Shown here piece by piece: positions 52,181 to 60,796 of a stretch of 64,000 bases of DNA. The translations under genes were made by a program, and so were the position numbers. The DNA is taken from NCBI GenBank assembly GCA_017962545.1, contig JAGCVD010000028.1, forward strand, positions 1 to 64,000, given 5' to 3'. Numbering within the stretch: position 1 is the first letter of the stretch; each line of letters begins with the position of its first letter. The stretch comes from Bacteroidales bacterium (GTDB lineage: Bacteria > Bacteroidota > Bacteroidia > Bacteroidales > P3). The notes under the pieces are model-generated. The model worked only from the letters and a program-made list of their open reading frames with translations. It was not told where the DNA came from and did not search any database.

Positions 52181-53026
52181 ATGCGCCGTATCCTTCCCCT
52201 GCTGGTTCTCGTCGCCGTCCTGCCGTCCGCGCGTGCGCAGGGTCTCCTCGCGCGCAGCGAGCTGGGGCCTACGGCGGGAGTGATGACCTACCTGGGCGAC
52301 TTGAACAACCAGTCGATGTTCGGACAGCCCAACCTGGCCGCGGGACTCCTTGCCCGCATCAACATCGACACACGCTGGGCGGTGGCCTTCGGCGGCACCT
52401 ATGGCCATATCTCGGGCGGCAATCCCGACGTGATCGCCCACCGCAACCTGAGCTTCCGTTCCTACATTGCCGAAGGCTTTGTCCGCGCCGAGTTCAACTT
52501 CTTCCCCTACGGCCTGCGCTACGGCACACAGAAACGGTGGACCCCGTTCCTCTTCTGCGGTGTCGCCCTCTTCAAATTCAACCCCATGGCGCAGTACGGC
52601 GACACGTGGTACGCCCTGCAGCCTTTGGGCACCGAGGGACAGGGCACCCTGGCCTATCCCGACAGGCAACGCTACAAGCTGCTGGAGACGGCCATGCCCT
52701 TCGGCGTAGGAATGCGTTGGCGACTCTCCGAAGGCTCGCATCTGACGGTGGAATACGGCTGGCGGAAGACCTGGACAGACTACCTCGACGACATCAGCAC
52801 CACCTACGTGGGCAGTGAGGTCCTCGGCGGCGAAGACGGCGGTGGAGAGATGTCCGTCATCCTGGCCGACCGCTCATGGGAGGTGGATCCGGAGTATGTC
52901 AACGCCATCGGCATCAAACGTGGCGACGACTCCCTCAAAGACTGGTACGCCTACCTGAATATCTCCCTCACCATCAGCACCGAAGTGCTCTTCGGCTGGA
53001 TGCGGGGCAAGACCTGCGAGAAATAA
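52181..53026 (+). CDS. DUF6089 family outer-membrane beta-barrel protein
   Basis: The protein has 281 residues with signal peptide MRRILPLLVLVAVLPSARAQ. The barrel-like sequence starts ELGPTAGVMTYLGDLNNQSM and LAAGLLARINIDTRWAVAFG. It continues with SFRSYIAEGFVRAEFNFFPY, PFLFCGVALFKFNP and LTVEYGWRKTWTDYLDDIST, all hallmarks of the family. The role is probably structural or transport-related at the outer membrane; the exact function is unknown. It follows the DUF4837 gene with a 6-base gap and likely shares its transcript. Confidence 0.87.
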   Translation: MRRILPLLVLVAVLPSARAQGLLARSELGPTAGVMTYLGDLNNQSMFGQPNLAAGLLARINIDTRWAVAFGGTYGHISGGNPDVIAHRNLSFRSYIAEGFVRAEFNFFPYGLRYGTQKRWTPFLFCGVALFKFNPMAQYGDTWYALQPLGTEGQGTLAYPDRQRYKLLETAMPFGVGMRWRLSEGSHLTVEYGWRKTWTDYLDDISTTYVGSEVLGGEDGGGEMSVILADRSWEVDPEYVNAIGIKRGDDSLKDWYAYLNISLTISTEVLFGWMRGKTCEK

Positions 53027-53028
53027 AA

Positions 53029-53057
53029 AAGTGCCGCAGACTGTCTCTGCAGCACTT
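53029..53057 (-). terminator. Rho-independent terminator of tRNA-Ser
   Basis: A 12-bp stem with one mismatch and a 5-base loop lies directly 3' of the tRNA on the minus strand. On that strand it is followed by TTTTTT (the A-run at 53025-53030). It may also hinder readthrough from the plus-strand DUF6089 gene, though no T run follows on that strand. Confidence 0.7.
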
Positions 53058-53147
53058 GGCGGAAAGGAGGGGATTCGAACCCCTGAAGCGCTTTTAACGC
53101 TTACTCGCTTTCCAGGCGGGCCTCTTCAACCACTCGAGCACCTTTCC
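53057..53147 (-). tRNA. tRNA-Ser (anticodon GGA)
   Basis: The cloverleaf reads on the minus strand: acceptor GGAAAGG pairs with CCTTTCC, followed by discriminator G and encoded CCA (53057-53059). The anticodon loop CTGGAAA has GGA, for UCC/UCU. The D-loop is GCTCGAGTGGTTGAAGAGGC-like and the T-arm is GGGGTTCGAATCCCC. The long variable arm (AAGCGTTAAAAGCGCTT) is the class II hallmark of tRNA-Ser. Length is 91 bases with CCA. It is read against the neighbouring genes. Confidence 0.95.
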
Positions 53148-53250
53148 AATGGAGAATTGAGAATTGAAAATTGAGAATTATTCCTCGCTTTCGGGCTCTC
53201 AAAATCGGGTGCAAAAGTACTACTTTTTTCCGTAATAGCAAAAAAAAATG

Positions 53251-53258
53251 TATCTTTG
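53251..53258 (+). promoter_or_regulatory. TATCTTTG -7 element of the M49-like peptidase gene
   Basis: TATCTTTG matches TAnnTTTG. A T-run (53224-53229) lies about 21-26 bases upstream in the -33 region, without a perfect TTG. The leader to the ATG at 53301 is about 37 bases. Confidence 0.6.
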
Positions 53259-53300
53259 CAGGGAAAGTTTTTCCCGACAACAACAATAAACCACTTAGCA

Positions 53301-54932
53301 ATGAAGAAATTACTTATTACCGTAATGAGCCTCGCGATGCTCGCCACCGTGGGCTGCAAGAACAAAAACGCTGAACAAAACATGGAATTACAGCAGAAAG
53401 TTGACGAATTTGCCGAGTTCACGCTCACCACCGACCTGAGCGTGCTGAGCGAGAAGGAGCGCCAGCTCATCCCCGTCCTCATCGAGATTGCCGACGTGAT
53501 GGACGAACTGTACTGGGACCAGTACTTCGGAGCCGAGAACCGCGCCAGCCTCGACACCCTCACAGACCCCGCCATGAAGGCCTACGCCAACATCATGTAC
53601 GGTGCCTGGGACCGTCTGGACGAGGAAAAACCCTTCATCCCCGGCTACGGCGAGCGCCCCGCCGGCTGCAACTTCTACCCTGTGGACATGACCGCCGAGG
53701 AGTTTGAGGCCCTGCCCGACCCCGAGAAGAAGAGCCAGTACACCGTGCTGCGCCGCGACGAGAACGGAGCCCTCAAGGTGGTACCCTACCACGTGGAATA
53801 TGCCGAGAAGCTGGCCACGGTGGACAGCCTCATGGGCGTAGCCATCGAGCTGGCCGAGGATGCCGGCCTGAAGAACTACCTCACCGAGCGCCGCAAGGCC
53901 CTCATGACCGACGACTACTACCAGAGCGACCTGGCCTGGATGGACATGAAGCAGAGCAAGATAGACTTCGTGGTGGGACCCATCGAGAACTACGACGACG
54001 GCCTCTATGGCGCCAAGACCAGCTACGAGTCGTTCATCCTGGTGAAGGACGAGAAGTGGAGCAACGACCTGGCCAAGTTCGTGGGCATGCTGCCCATGCT
54101 GCAGCAGGAGCTGCCCTGCGACCCGAAGTACAAGCCCGCCATGGCCGGTGCCGAGAGCGACCTGAACGTGTATGATGTCATCTACTACGCCGGCGACTGC
54201 AACGCGGGTTCGAAGACCATCGCCATCAACCTGCCCAACGACGAGCGCATCCACCAGCAGAAGGGTGCCCGCCGCCTCCAGCTGAAGAACGCCATGCAGG
54301 CCAAATTCGAGACCATCCTCCAGCCCATCGCCAACCTCTTCATCTGCGACGACCAGAAGGACAACGTGAACTTCAACGCCTTCTTCAGCAACGTCTGCTT
54401 CCACGAGGTGGCCCACGGCCTGGGCATCAAGGAGACCGTCACCAAGCACGAGAGCCTGCGCGAGGCCCTGGGCAACCAGTACAGCGCATGGGAAGAGGCC
54501 AAGGCAGACATCTGCGGTCTGTTCCTCACCACCAAGCTCATCGAGATGGGCGAGATCACCAACTGCACCAAGGAAGATGCCTTCGTGACCTTCATCGCCG
54601 GCATCCTGCGCAGCGTGCGCTTTGGCGCCTCCGAGGCCCACGGCATCGCCAACATGATGTGCTTCAACTACCTCCAGGACAACGGCGCCTTCACCCGCAA
54701 TGCCGATGGGAAATATGTCATCGACGTGGAGAAGGCCGAAGCTGCCATGAAGAGCTGGGCGGCCCTGATTCTCGAGGTGGAAGGTGAAGGCAAGTATGAC
54801 TTCGCCAAGCAGTATGCCGCTGAGAACGGCAAGATCCGCCCCGACCTGCAGAAAGACCTCGACCTCATCCGCAGCAACAACATCCCCAAAGACATCAAGT
54901 ACAACCAGGGCGTGAAGGCTCTGGGTCTGTAG
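53301..54932 (+). CDS. M49-like (dipeptidyl peptidase III-type) zinc peptidase lipoprotein
   Basis: The protein has 543 residues from MKKLLITVMSLAMLATVGC (lipobox TVGC); a longer frame from 53256 was rejected. The zinc site is HEVAHGLG with His368, Glu369 and His372, and the downstream EEAKAD motif starts at Glu398. Together they follow the M49 pattern of an HExx(G)H helix plus an EExxAD helix; here the first motif is the five-residue HEXXH form rather than the classical HEXXGH. The N-terminal part (YWDQYFGAENRASLD, PFIPGYGERPAGCNFYP) also fits bacterial M49 relatives. It probably removes peptides from N-termini or cleaves oligopeptides in the periplasm or at the cell surface. It has its own promoter and terminator. 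Confidence 0.82.
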   Translation: MKKLLITVMSLAMLATVGCKNKNAEQNMELQQKVDEFAEFTLTTDLSVLSEKERQLIPVLIEIADVMDELYWDQYFGAENRASLDTLTDPAMKAYANIMYGAWDRLDEEKPFIPGYGERPAGCNFYPVDMTAEEFEALPDPEKKSQYTVLRRDENGALKVVPYHVEYAEKLATVDSLMGVAIELAEDAGLKNYLTERRKALMTDDYYQSDLAWMDMKQSKIDFVVGPIENYDDGLYGAKTSYESFILVKDEKWSNDLAKFVGMLPMLQQELPCDPKYKPAMAGAESDLNVYDVIYYAGDCNAGSKTIAINLPNDERIHQQKGARRLQLKNAMQAKFETILQPIANLFICDDQKDNVNFNAFFSNVCFHEVAHGLGIKETVTKHESLREALGNQYSAWEEAKADICGLFLTTKLIEMGEITNCTKEDAFVTFIAGILRSVRFGASEAHGIANMMCFNYLQDNGAFTRNADGKYVIDVEKAEAAMKSWAALILEVEGEGKYDFAKQYAAENGKIRPDLQKDLDLIRSNNIPKDIKYNQGVKALGL

Positions 54933-54968
54933 GGAATTGAAAGTTGAGAATTGAAAATTCCCGAAAAA

Positions 54969-55006
54969 GTCGGTGGAGTTGCCTTGGCAATTCCTCCGAC
55001 ATTTTT
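54969..55006 (+). terminator. Rho-independent terminator after the M49-like gene
   Basis: A 15-bp stem (arms starting GTCGGTGGAG and ending CTCCGAC, one T-T mismatch) with a tiny loop is followed by ATTTTT. It lies 36 bases after the stop codon. Confidence 0.88.
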
Positions 55007-55036
55007 ATCGTTTCGCGATATATGAAAAAAAAGTGT

Positions 55037-55044
55037 TATCTTTG
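55037..55044 (+). promoter_or_regulatory. TATCTTTG -7 element of the glycan operon
   Basis: TATCTTTG matches TAnnTTTG; a -33 element is unclear (TTT at 55011-55013 is slightly far). The transcript would have a leader of about 230 bases before upxY. Confidence 0.6.
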
Positions 55045-55159
55045 TAGACTCCTATGTTGGAGGGCGAAAAGCCCAATGTCCACACATAGCGGGAGTTGCA
55101 CCCCGTCTTCTTGGATAGGAAGCAGTGCAGAGGCAGGCTATTCCCTGTAATTCCCGAAG

Positions 55160-55185
55160 ATTTCCTTTGTTTTTTCAAGGGAAAT
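55160..55185 (+). promoter_or_regulatory. Leader stem-loop upstream of upxY
   Basis: Arms ATTTCCTTTG and CAAGGGAAAT surround a TTTTTT loop: a 10-bp stem with one G-T pair. It may be a pause or antitermination site in the leader of the glycan operon. Confidence 0.55.
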
Positions 55186-55207
55186 ATGAGAGTGTAACCA
55201 TACGAAA

Positions 55208-55249
55208 AACGTAAAAAACTGGCAGCACAACGTAAAAAACTGGCAACAC
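55208..55249 (+). repeat. 21-bp tandem repeat in the upxY leader
   Basis: Two adjacent 21-bp units begin AACGTAAAAAACTGGCA and differ at one position (G/A at 55225/55246). They lie just before the upxY ATG at 55282. Confidence 0.92.
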
Positions 55250-55281
55250 AAAAACAAGAAACGCCAATACACGATAGGACA

Positions 55282-55824
55282 ATGAGCTGGTATGCCATAA
55301 GAGTATATCACAACAGGACAGCCCGCATCCGCGAGCAACTGCAAAAAGGGCAGGTGCATCATTATGTGCCTGAGATTATCGACTCATTGGTCTTCCTGGA
55401 TACCGACGAGGATTATCTGCACAACTTCGAACAGCAGAACTTCTCGCACCTGTGGGTCTACCGGGCCCCTGGGACGTCAACCCCGACGGTCATCCCCGAT
55501 GCCGAGATGGAAATGTTCCTTTTTGTATGTACCGCCGGGCAGCAGGGTCTCACATATCTGGGCGACGACAAGCCTGAATACCACCAAGGCGACCGTGTGC
55601 GGGTCATCGACGGACCCTTCAAAGGAGCCGAAGGGCATATCAAACGAATCAAAAAGGACCGCCGACTGGTGGTCACCATCAACGGTGTGGCGGCTGTGGC
55701 CACCTCATTCATACACCCTCAGTTCCTGGAGGTCATACCGCCCCCCCACAGAAATATAACACACTATACTACAGCAGCTTCCAGAACTCGTGAAACAACC
55801 TCTCTTTCCACTACACCCTACTAA
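55282..55824 (+). CDS. UpxY-family NusG-like transcription antiterminator
   Basis: The protein has 180 residues. The NGN domain is at about 1-100 (MSWYAIRVYHNRTARIREQL). A KOW-type domain follows at about 105-145 (GDRVRVIDGPFKGAEGHIKR, then VVTINGVAAVATSFI). From Bacteroides knowledge, UpxY proteins bind the leader of their own polysaccharide operon and prevent early termination. The long structured leader here fits. No UpxZ-type inhibitor gene follows. The C-terminal 25 residues (NITHYTTAASRTRETTS) are unstructured and overlap the next gene. Confidence 0.9.
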   Translation: MSWYAIRVYHNRTARIREQLQKGQVHHYVPEIIDSLVFLDTDEDYLHNFEQQNFSHLWVYRAPGTSTPTVIPDAEMEMFLFVCTAGQQGLTYLGDDKPEYHQGDRVRVIDGPFKGAEGHIKRIKKDRRLVVTINGVAAVATSFIHPQFLEVIPPPHRNITHYTTAASRTRETTSLSTTPY

Positions 55825-56974
55825 CGAAGAGCTCTACTGGCCCTCGAAGAACTACACTGAACCGGGGACACAGAACTCCCGCAAGATATCTTCGGCCGAC
55901 GATATCGAGAATGCCGACCTGCGGAGGTTCTACGCGGAATGCTTAGGCAAATCGCTGAAAGAGGACTTGCGCTGGATGAACGAGCACGAAAGCGAGTTGT
56001 CGGCATCGACGCACATCATTCCGCTGACCGACAACGGAGACGACCCCATCAAACAACGTCCCGACGGGGAGCCCTATGAGTTGTTGTTTGTCAAGCGTCC
56101 GCTGAACACGATATACCATCTGGACACCTTCCTGACCGGCGCCAGCAACAGTTTGGCGGAAGGCGGATATATGTACATCAACTGCCGCACCTCGTCGGTG
56201 AAGAAGCAGGTCATCTATGACAGATTCCCGAAACCGATAGCGCGGTTGTATTATTACTTGCACTACGTGTGGCACCGTGTGTGCCCCAAACTGAAGCTGA
56301 CAGGCTGGCTGTACTTCCTTGTCACCAAGGGGAGGAACAGGACGATGCACCGCGTGGAAGTGCTGGGACGCTTGTACCGCGCGGGTTTCGAGGTGGTGGA
56401 CGAGAGCGCCGGCGTGGAATACCGCGCCCTGATGCGCAAGGTGACGGACCCCATCACGGGCGACACTCCGAGCACGGCACCCATCGCCAAACTGAAGCGC
56501 GTGGGCAAACGGGGCAAGGAGATTACGGTCTACAAGTTCCGCACGATGTACTCGTACAGCGAATACCTGCAGCCCTATGTCTATGCCACCCAACGCCTGG
56601 ACGACAGTGGCAAGTTCGAGCGGGACTACCGCATCAACACCGTGGGACGCTTCCTGCGCCGCACTTGGCTGGACGAACTGCCCATGCTCATCAACCTGCT
56701 GCGGGGCGAGATGAAGCTGGTGGGCGTGCGGCCCCTGTCGCACCACTACTTCAACCTCTACACCCCCGAGATGCGGGAGCTGCGCACCCGCACCAAGCCG
56801 GGATTGCTGCCTCCGCTCTACTACGAGAAAGAGCAGCCCCGCACCCTGGAAGAGATACAGAAGTCGGAACGCCGCTACCTGGAAGCCTACCTCCAGCGCC
56901 CCCTGCGGACGGACTGGCTCTATTTCTGGGGCATCATGGGCAACATCTTCCTCCGCAATAAACGCTCACACTAA
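55790..56974 (+). CDS. Sugar transferase (PglC/WcaJ-like core) with atypical N-terminal half
   Basis: The protein has 394 residues from a GTG at 55790 that overlaps upxY by 35 bases. The C-terminal half is a polyprenyl-phosphate sugar phosphotransferase core: KRVGKRGKEITVYKFRTMYS (KFRTM at 249-253), LRRTWLDELPMLINLLRGEM with the catalytic Asp295-Glu296, and KLVGVRPLSH. The usual membrane re-entrant helix and KRxFDxxxS start are not visible. Residues about 60-215 instead recall a methyltransferase-like fold (LDTFLTGASNSLAEGGYMYI, VLGRLYRAGFEVVDE). It probably places the first sugar phosphate on the lipid carrier; the N-terminal role is unknown. Confidence 0.82.
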   Translation: MKQPLFPLHPTNEELYWPSKNYTEPGTQNSRKISSADDIENADLRRFYAECLGKSLKEDLRWMNEHESELSASTHIIPLTDNGDDPIKQRPDGEPYELLFVKRPLNTIYHLDTFLTGASNSLAEGGYMYINCRTSSVKKQVIYDRFPKPIARLYYYLHYVWHRVCPKLKLTGWLYFLVTKGRNRTMHRVEVLGRLYRAGFEVVDESAGVEYRALMRKVTDPITGDTPSTAPIAKLKRVGKRGKEITVYKFRTMYSYSEYLQPYVYATQRLDDSGKFERDYRINTVGRFLRRTWLDELPMLINLLRGEMKLVGVRPLSHHYFNLYTPEMRELRTRTKPGLLPPLYYEKEQPRTLEEIQKSERRYLEAYLQRPLRTDWLYFWGIMGNIFLRNKRSH

Positions 56975-57006
56975 CCAGGCTATGCCTGGAGATATTCTCT
57001 CTATCT

Positions 57007-57864
57007 ATGAACTCTGACAAGAACTGGACGACAATCATCAAACCGAAAGACCGCCTGCTGTCGGTGGACTTCGGCGAGTTGTGGCGCTACCGCGACTTGT
57101 GCATGTTGTTTGTCAAGCGCAACATCACGACACAATACAAGCAGACCATCCTCGGTCCCCTGTGGTACATCGTGCAGCCGCTGCTGACGATGTTCACCTA
57201 CATGATTGTATTCGGCAACATTGCCCATATCCCCACCGATGGGCTACCCAAACCGCTTTTCTATCTGGCGGGCATCTGCCTGTGGCAATATTTCGCCGAC
57301 TGCATCACCAAGACGAGCAACACCTTTGTGGACAACGCCAACCTTTTCGGCAAAGTCTACTTCCCGCGCATGGTGACGCCGATTTCCAACGTCATCAGCA
57401 ACCTCTTGCGCCTCGGCATACAACTGGGATTGTTCCTCGTGGTGTACCTCATATACCAATGCTTCATCATCCCCGGACAGATACACACCAACTGGTACGT
57501 GCTGTTAACTCCGGTGCTGATATTGATGACCGCAGGACTGGCGTTGGGTTTCGGCTTGCTCTTCTCGGCCCTGACCACCAAGTACCGCGACCTGCAGATG
57601 CTGCTGAGTTTCTTCGTGACCCTGTGGATGTACGCAACACCCATTGTCTACCCCCTGAGCCTAATAGGCGACAACACCATGCGCCTCACGATGAGTCTCA
57701 ACCCCATCACGGGCATCATCGAGGCCTTCAAGTACGGCGTGTTGGGAGAGGGCGAGTTCGACTGGGGCCTGCTGGGCTACGACTTCGGATTCATGGTGGT
57801 ACTGCTGGCTGTGGGCATCATCATCTTCAATAAAGTGCAAAAGTCTTTCATGGATACCGTATGA
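57007..57864 (+). CDS. ABC-2 type polysaccharide export permease (Wzm-like)
   Basis: The protein has 285 residues and about six membrane helices. A short cytoplasmic N-terminus ending LCMLFVKRNITTQYKQTILG, the typical amphipathic entry of the family, is followed by GPLWYIVQPLLTMFTYMIVF. Later come the coupling segments TKYRDLQMLLSFFVTLWMYA and the final helix near DFGFMVVLLAVGIIIF. It forms the membrane half of an ATP-driven exporter that moves lipid-linked glycan across the inner membrane. The stop shares ATGA (57861-57864) with the ATPase gene. Confidence 0.92.
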   Translation: MNSDKNWTTIIKPKDRLLSVDFGELWRYRDLCMLFVKRNITTQYKQTILGPLWYIVQPLLTMFTYMIVFGNIAHIPTDGLPKPLFYLAGICLWQYFADCITKTSNTFVDNANLFGKVYFPRMVTPISNVISNLLRLGIQLGLFLVVYLIYQCFIIPGQIHTNWYVLLTPVLILMTAGLALGFGLLFSALTTKYRDLQMLLSFFVTLWMYATPIVYPLSLIGDNTMRLTMSLNPITGIIEAFKYGVLGEGEFDWGLLGYDFGFMVVLLAVGIIIFNKVQKSFMDTV

Positions 57865-59129
57865 CCGCGATAGAGTTTAAGAACATAGGGAAACAATACC
57901 GGCTGGGTGTGGTGAGCACCCGGACGCTGACGCACGACCTGAACCGCTGGTGGCAGACCACCATCCTGGGACACGAAGACCCCTACCTGCGCATCGGCGA
58001 GACCAACGACCGCGCCTCGCGTGGCAAAAGCGAGTACGTATGGGCCTTGAAAGACATCAACTTCAGTGTGGAGCAGGGCGACGTGGTGGGCATTATCGGC
58101 AAGAACGGCGCCGGCAAAAGCACACTGCTGAAACTCCTCTCGCGCGTGACAGGCCCCACGGTGGGCGAGATACGCGCCCGCGGACGTATCGGTGCCCTGC
58201 TGGAGGTGGGCACAGGCTTCCACCAAGAGATGACAGGACGCGAGAACATCTACCTGAACGGAGCCATCCTCGGCATGACCAAGGCCGAAATCACCCGCAA
58301 GCTGGACGAGATAGTGGACTTCAGCGGCTGCGAGCGCTATATCGACACCCCCGTGAAACGCTACAGCAGCGGCATGATGGTGCGTCTCGGATTCGCCGTG
58401 GCGGCACATTTAGACCCCGAAATCCTGGTGGTCGACGAAGTGCTGGCCGTGGGCGACGCCGAGTTCCAAAAGAAGGCCATCGGCAAGATGCAGGACGTGA
58501 GCAAAGGAGAAGGCCGCACGGTGCTCTTCGTGAGCCATAACATGAACAGCATCCAGCAGCTCTGCAAGACAGGCATCCTGCTCGACAACGGACGCATCGC
58601 CTATTCAGGCAGCATCGGCGAGACCATCCGCCAGTACCTGAAGGACAACGACCAGCGCATCAGCCATATCGCCGAACCCAACGAAGAGGCACTGCAACTG
58701 CTTCAGGCCTCCATCTCGTCGTCAGACATCTACGCCTTCCATCCCACGTCGGAGCTGACACTCCACATGGTGGTGGCGGTGCGCGAGAAAATCCACCAGC
58801 TGGCCATAGGCTTCAACATCTACAGCTCCTACGGCTATCCCCTGGCACGTGCCGACTACAACGACCAAGACCTGCGGCAGAGCCTGGAGCCCGGCGTCTA
58901 CGAGCTGACCTTCTGCATCCCGCCCCACACCTTGGCCACAGGCGAGTACAAGGTGGTCTTCGACGTGGCTGACATCGAGGCGAAGAACTTCGCCGGACCC
59001 AACACCGCCCTCACCTTCAACGTCGTCAACGGCGAGAAGGTTTTCGGCAACGCCTTCAACGAGACCAACTCGCTGAAATGCTCCGTCATCCGACAGCCCT
59101 GGATGACCCACTTCCAAAAACTCGACTGA
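57861..59129 (+). CDS. Polysaccharide ABC transporter ATP-binding protein (Wzt-like) with C-terminal glycan domain
   Basis: The protein has 422 residues. The ATPase domain is at about 1-245: Walker A GKNGAGKS (80-87), signature YSSGM (168-172), Walker B ILVVDEVLAVGD with Asp192/Glu193, and VSHNMNSIQQLC for the switch histidine. Residues about 280-400 are a beta-sandwich like the Wzt C-terminal domain (ELTLHMVVAVREKIHQLAIG, NIYSSYGYPLARADYNDQDL). In O-antigen systems this domain recognises the finished chain end before export. The presence of this domain suggests that an end-capped chain is exported here (inference). Confidence 0.92.
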   Translation: MTAIEFKNIGKQYRLGVVSTRTLTHDLNRWWQTTILGHEDPYLRIGETNDRASRGKSEYVWALKDINFSVEQGDVVGIIGKNGAGKSTLLKLLSRVTGPTVGEIRARGRIGALLEVGTGFHQEMTGRENIYLNGAILGMTKAEITRKLDEIVDFSGCERYIDTPVKRYSSGMMVRLGFAVAAHLDPEILVVDEVLAVGDAEFQKKAIGKMQDVSKGEGRTVLFVSHNMNSIQQLCKTGILLDNGRIAYSGSIGETIRQYLKDNDQRISHIAEPNEEALQLLQASISSSDIYAFHPTSELTLHMVVAVREKIHQLAIGFNIYSSYGYPLARADYNDQDLRQSLEPGVYELTFCIPPHTLATGEYKVVFDVADIEAKNFAGPNTALTFNVVNGEKVFGNAFNETNSLKCSVIRQPWMTHFQKLD

Positions 59130-59145
59130 CCGCCCCCATCCCCGC

Positions 59146-59988
59146 ATGATACCCAAGATAATCCATTACTGCTGGTTTGGCAAGGGACTGATGCCCCAGT
59201 CGCAGAAAGACTGCATACGGGGCTGGCAGCGGCTGATGCCCGACTACCGGTTCATGCGGTGGGACGAGAACTCCTTCGACCTCGGGAAACACCCGCTGGC
59301 ACAATGCGCCTGCAACGCCAAACGATACGCCCTGGCCTCAGACGTGTGCCGGTACAACGTGCTGGCCGAATACGGCGGCATCTACCTCGACACCGACGTG
59401 GAACTCTTCCAGCGGCTGGACAGATACTTGGACTGCGACTTCTTCTCGGCCATTGAGCTGTACAACGAGTTCGAGAGTGAACATATCGCTGAACAATATC
59501 TCAATGCCGACGGCACTGCCAAAGACCCCTCGCAGGATGTCCCCCGACTGGAACTATTGACCTCGACAATGGGGTGTTGCCCCGGCCAGGAGATGGTCGT
59601 TCAGCTGCGCGACTACTACGAGTCGCTGCCTGCCACAGACGACTACGCCCGCGACTATCGCCAGCATGTCAACAACGACCGCCTCGTGGCGCGCTACGCC
59701 GCAGCACGCGGGTTCCGTTATATCGACGAGACACAGCATCTTGCCGGCGACATGGTCATCTACGGCACCGGCACATTCGGGCATGCCTTCTGTGCCAATC
59801 CCGACTTCAGCGTGTCGTACCACCACAACGCCGCCACCTGGGAACAGGAACGATGGACTCGTACCCAGCGCCATGCTTTCTTCTTCGACAAGATTGGCCT
59901 GCTGCCCCTCTACAAGAAATACAAAGCCATCAAGAAGGGCGTCAAGAGACTCCTCAAAGGGAATGCTCATACAGAAAATCCGTCGTAA
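59146..59988 (+). CDS. GT32-type (capsular polysaccharide) glycosyltransferase
   Basis: The protein has 280 residues. It opens MIPKIIHYCWFGKGLMPQSQ, the hallmark of the DXD-containing GT32 family, with ALASDVCRYNVLAEYGGIYL leading to the metal-binding D82-T-D84. A further segment PGQEMVVQLRDYYESLPATD and a basic C-terminus (KKYKAIKKGVKRLLKG) follow, possibly for membrane contact. It transfers one sugar to the growing lipid-linked repeat unit in the cytosol. Sugar specificity cannot be read from sequence. The 3' end overlaps the deacetylase gene by 26 bases. Confidence 0.88.
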   Translation: MIPKIIHYCWFGKGLMPQSQKDCIRGWQRLMPDYRFMRWDENSFDLGKHPLAQCACNAKRYALASDVCRYNVLAEYGGIYLDTDVELFQRLDRYLDCDFFSAIELYNEFESEHIAEQYLNADGTAKDPSQDVPRLELLTSTMGCCPGQEMVVQLRDYYESLPATDDYARDYRQHVNNDRLVARYAAARGFRYIDETQHLAGDMVIYGTGTFGHAFCANPDFSVSYHHNAATWEQERWTRTQRHAFFFDKIGLLPLYKKYKAIKKGVKRLLKGNAHTENPS

Positions 59989-60796
59989 GGCCTTCAAGGT
60001 CCTGCACCCCGTGGTGGGCGAGATGTGGTGCTTGCATCGCATTGTGGAGGAGCGCAGTCCCATGCCGTCGAACCGCGAGCTGGAGGTTACACCCGCCTTC
60101 TTGGAAAAGAAGATTGCCGAGGCTATGGCCCGAGGTCGCCGTTTTGTGGACCTCGACACCCTCATAGAGGCCACTCACCACCGTCGCAGCAGGCAACTTG
60201 TGAATATAACATTCGACGACGGATTTGCAGACATCTACACCCACGCCTACCCCCTCTTCCGCGAGCGACAGATACCCTTCACCCTCTACCTGACCACCGG
60301 CATGCCCGACGGCAAGGCCGACCTCTGGTGGCTACAACTGGAGACCTGGACCAAGGGCGACTGCCGTCTCTTTGAAGAGACTCTCAAGCAGTGCTACACC
60401 CAGCCGGGCAATATGCGGGAGACGATGCACACGCTGACGAAGACCACCGTCGACGAGAGCCTCTGCCGGACACATTCCCTCACGTGGGAACAGATAGAGG
60501 AAATGGTCGCGTCAGGCCTCTGCACCGTAGGGTCCCACACCACGACGCACCCAGGTTTGACCCGCATAGAGAAGGAGACGGTGGCCGACGAGCTGACCCA
60601 CTCGGCACAGACAATCGAACAACACCTCGGACAACGTCCACGGCATTTCTCCTACCCCCACAGTTTCTCCGACGAAACCGTCGTGAGGCAGGTGCGGGAG
60701 GCCGGATACGGGTCCGCCGCCCTCGGCTACGGCGGGGAACTGCGTCACGGGGCCGACCTCTACCTCCTTCCGAGACTCTACCTCATCCAAGCATGA
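59963..60796 (+). CDS. Polysaccharide deacetylase (NodB/CE4-like)
   Basis: The protein has 277 residues from the ATG at 59963 (MLIQKIRRKAFKVLHPVVGE); a much longer frame from 59666 reads over the GT gene. The NodB motif 1 is NITFDDGF with Asp85/Asp86. The metal-binding HxxxH is His192 to His196 (SHTTTHP). A later RHFSYPHSFSDETV matches motif 3. No signal peptide is evident, so it would act in the cytosol, perhaps removing N-acetyl groups from the nascent glycan. The stop overlaps the next ATG in ATGA. Confidence 0.85.
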   Translation: MLIQKIRRKAFKVLHPVVGEMWCLHRIVEERSPMPSNRELEVTPAFLEKKIAEAMARGRRFVDLDTLIEATHHRRSRQLVNITFDDGFADIYTHAYPLFRERQIPFTLYLTTGMPDGKADLWWLQLETWTKGDCRLFEETLKQCYTQPGNMRETMHTLTKTTVDESLCRTHSLTWEQIEEMVASGLCTVGSHTTTHPGLTRIEKETVADELTHSAQTIEQHLGQRPRHFSYPHSFSDETVVRQVREAGYGSAALGYGGELRHGADLYLLPRLYLIQA

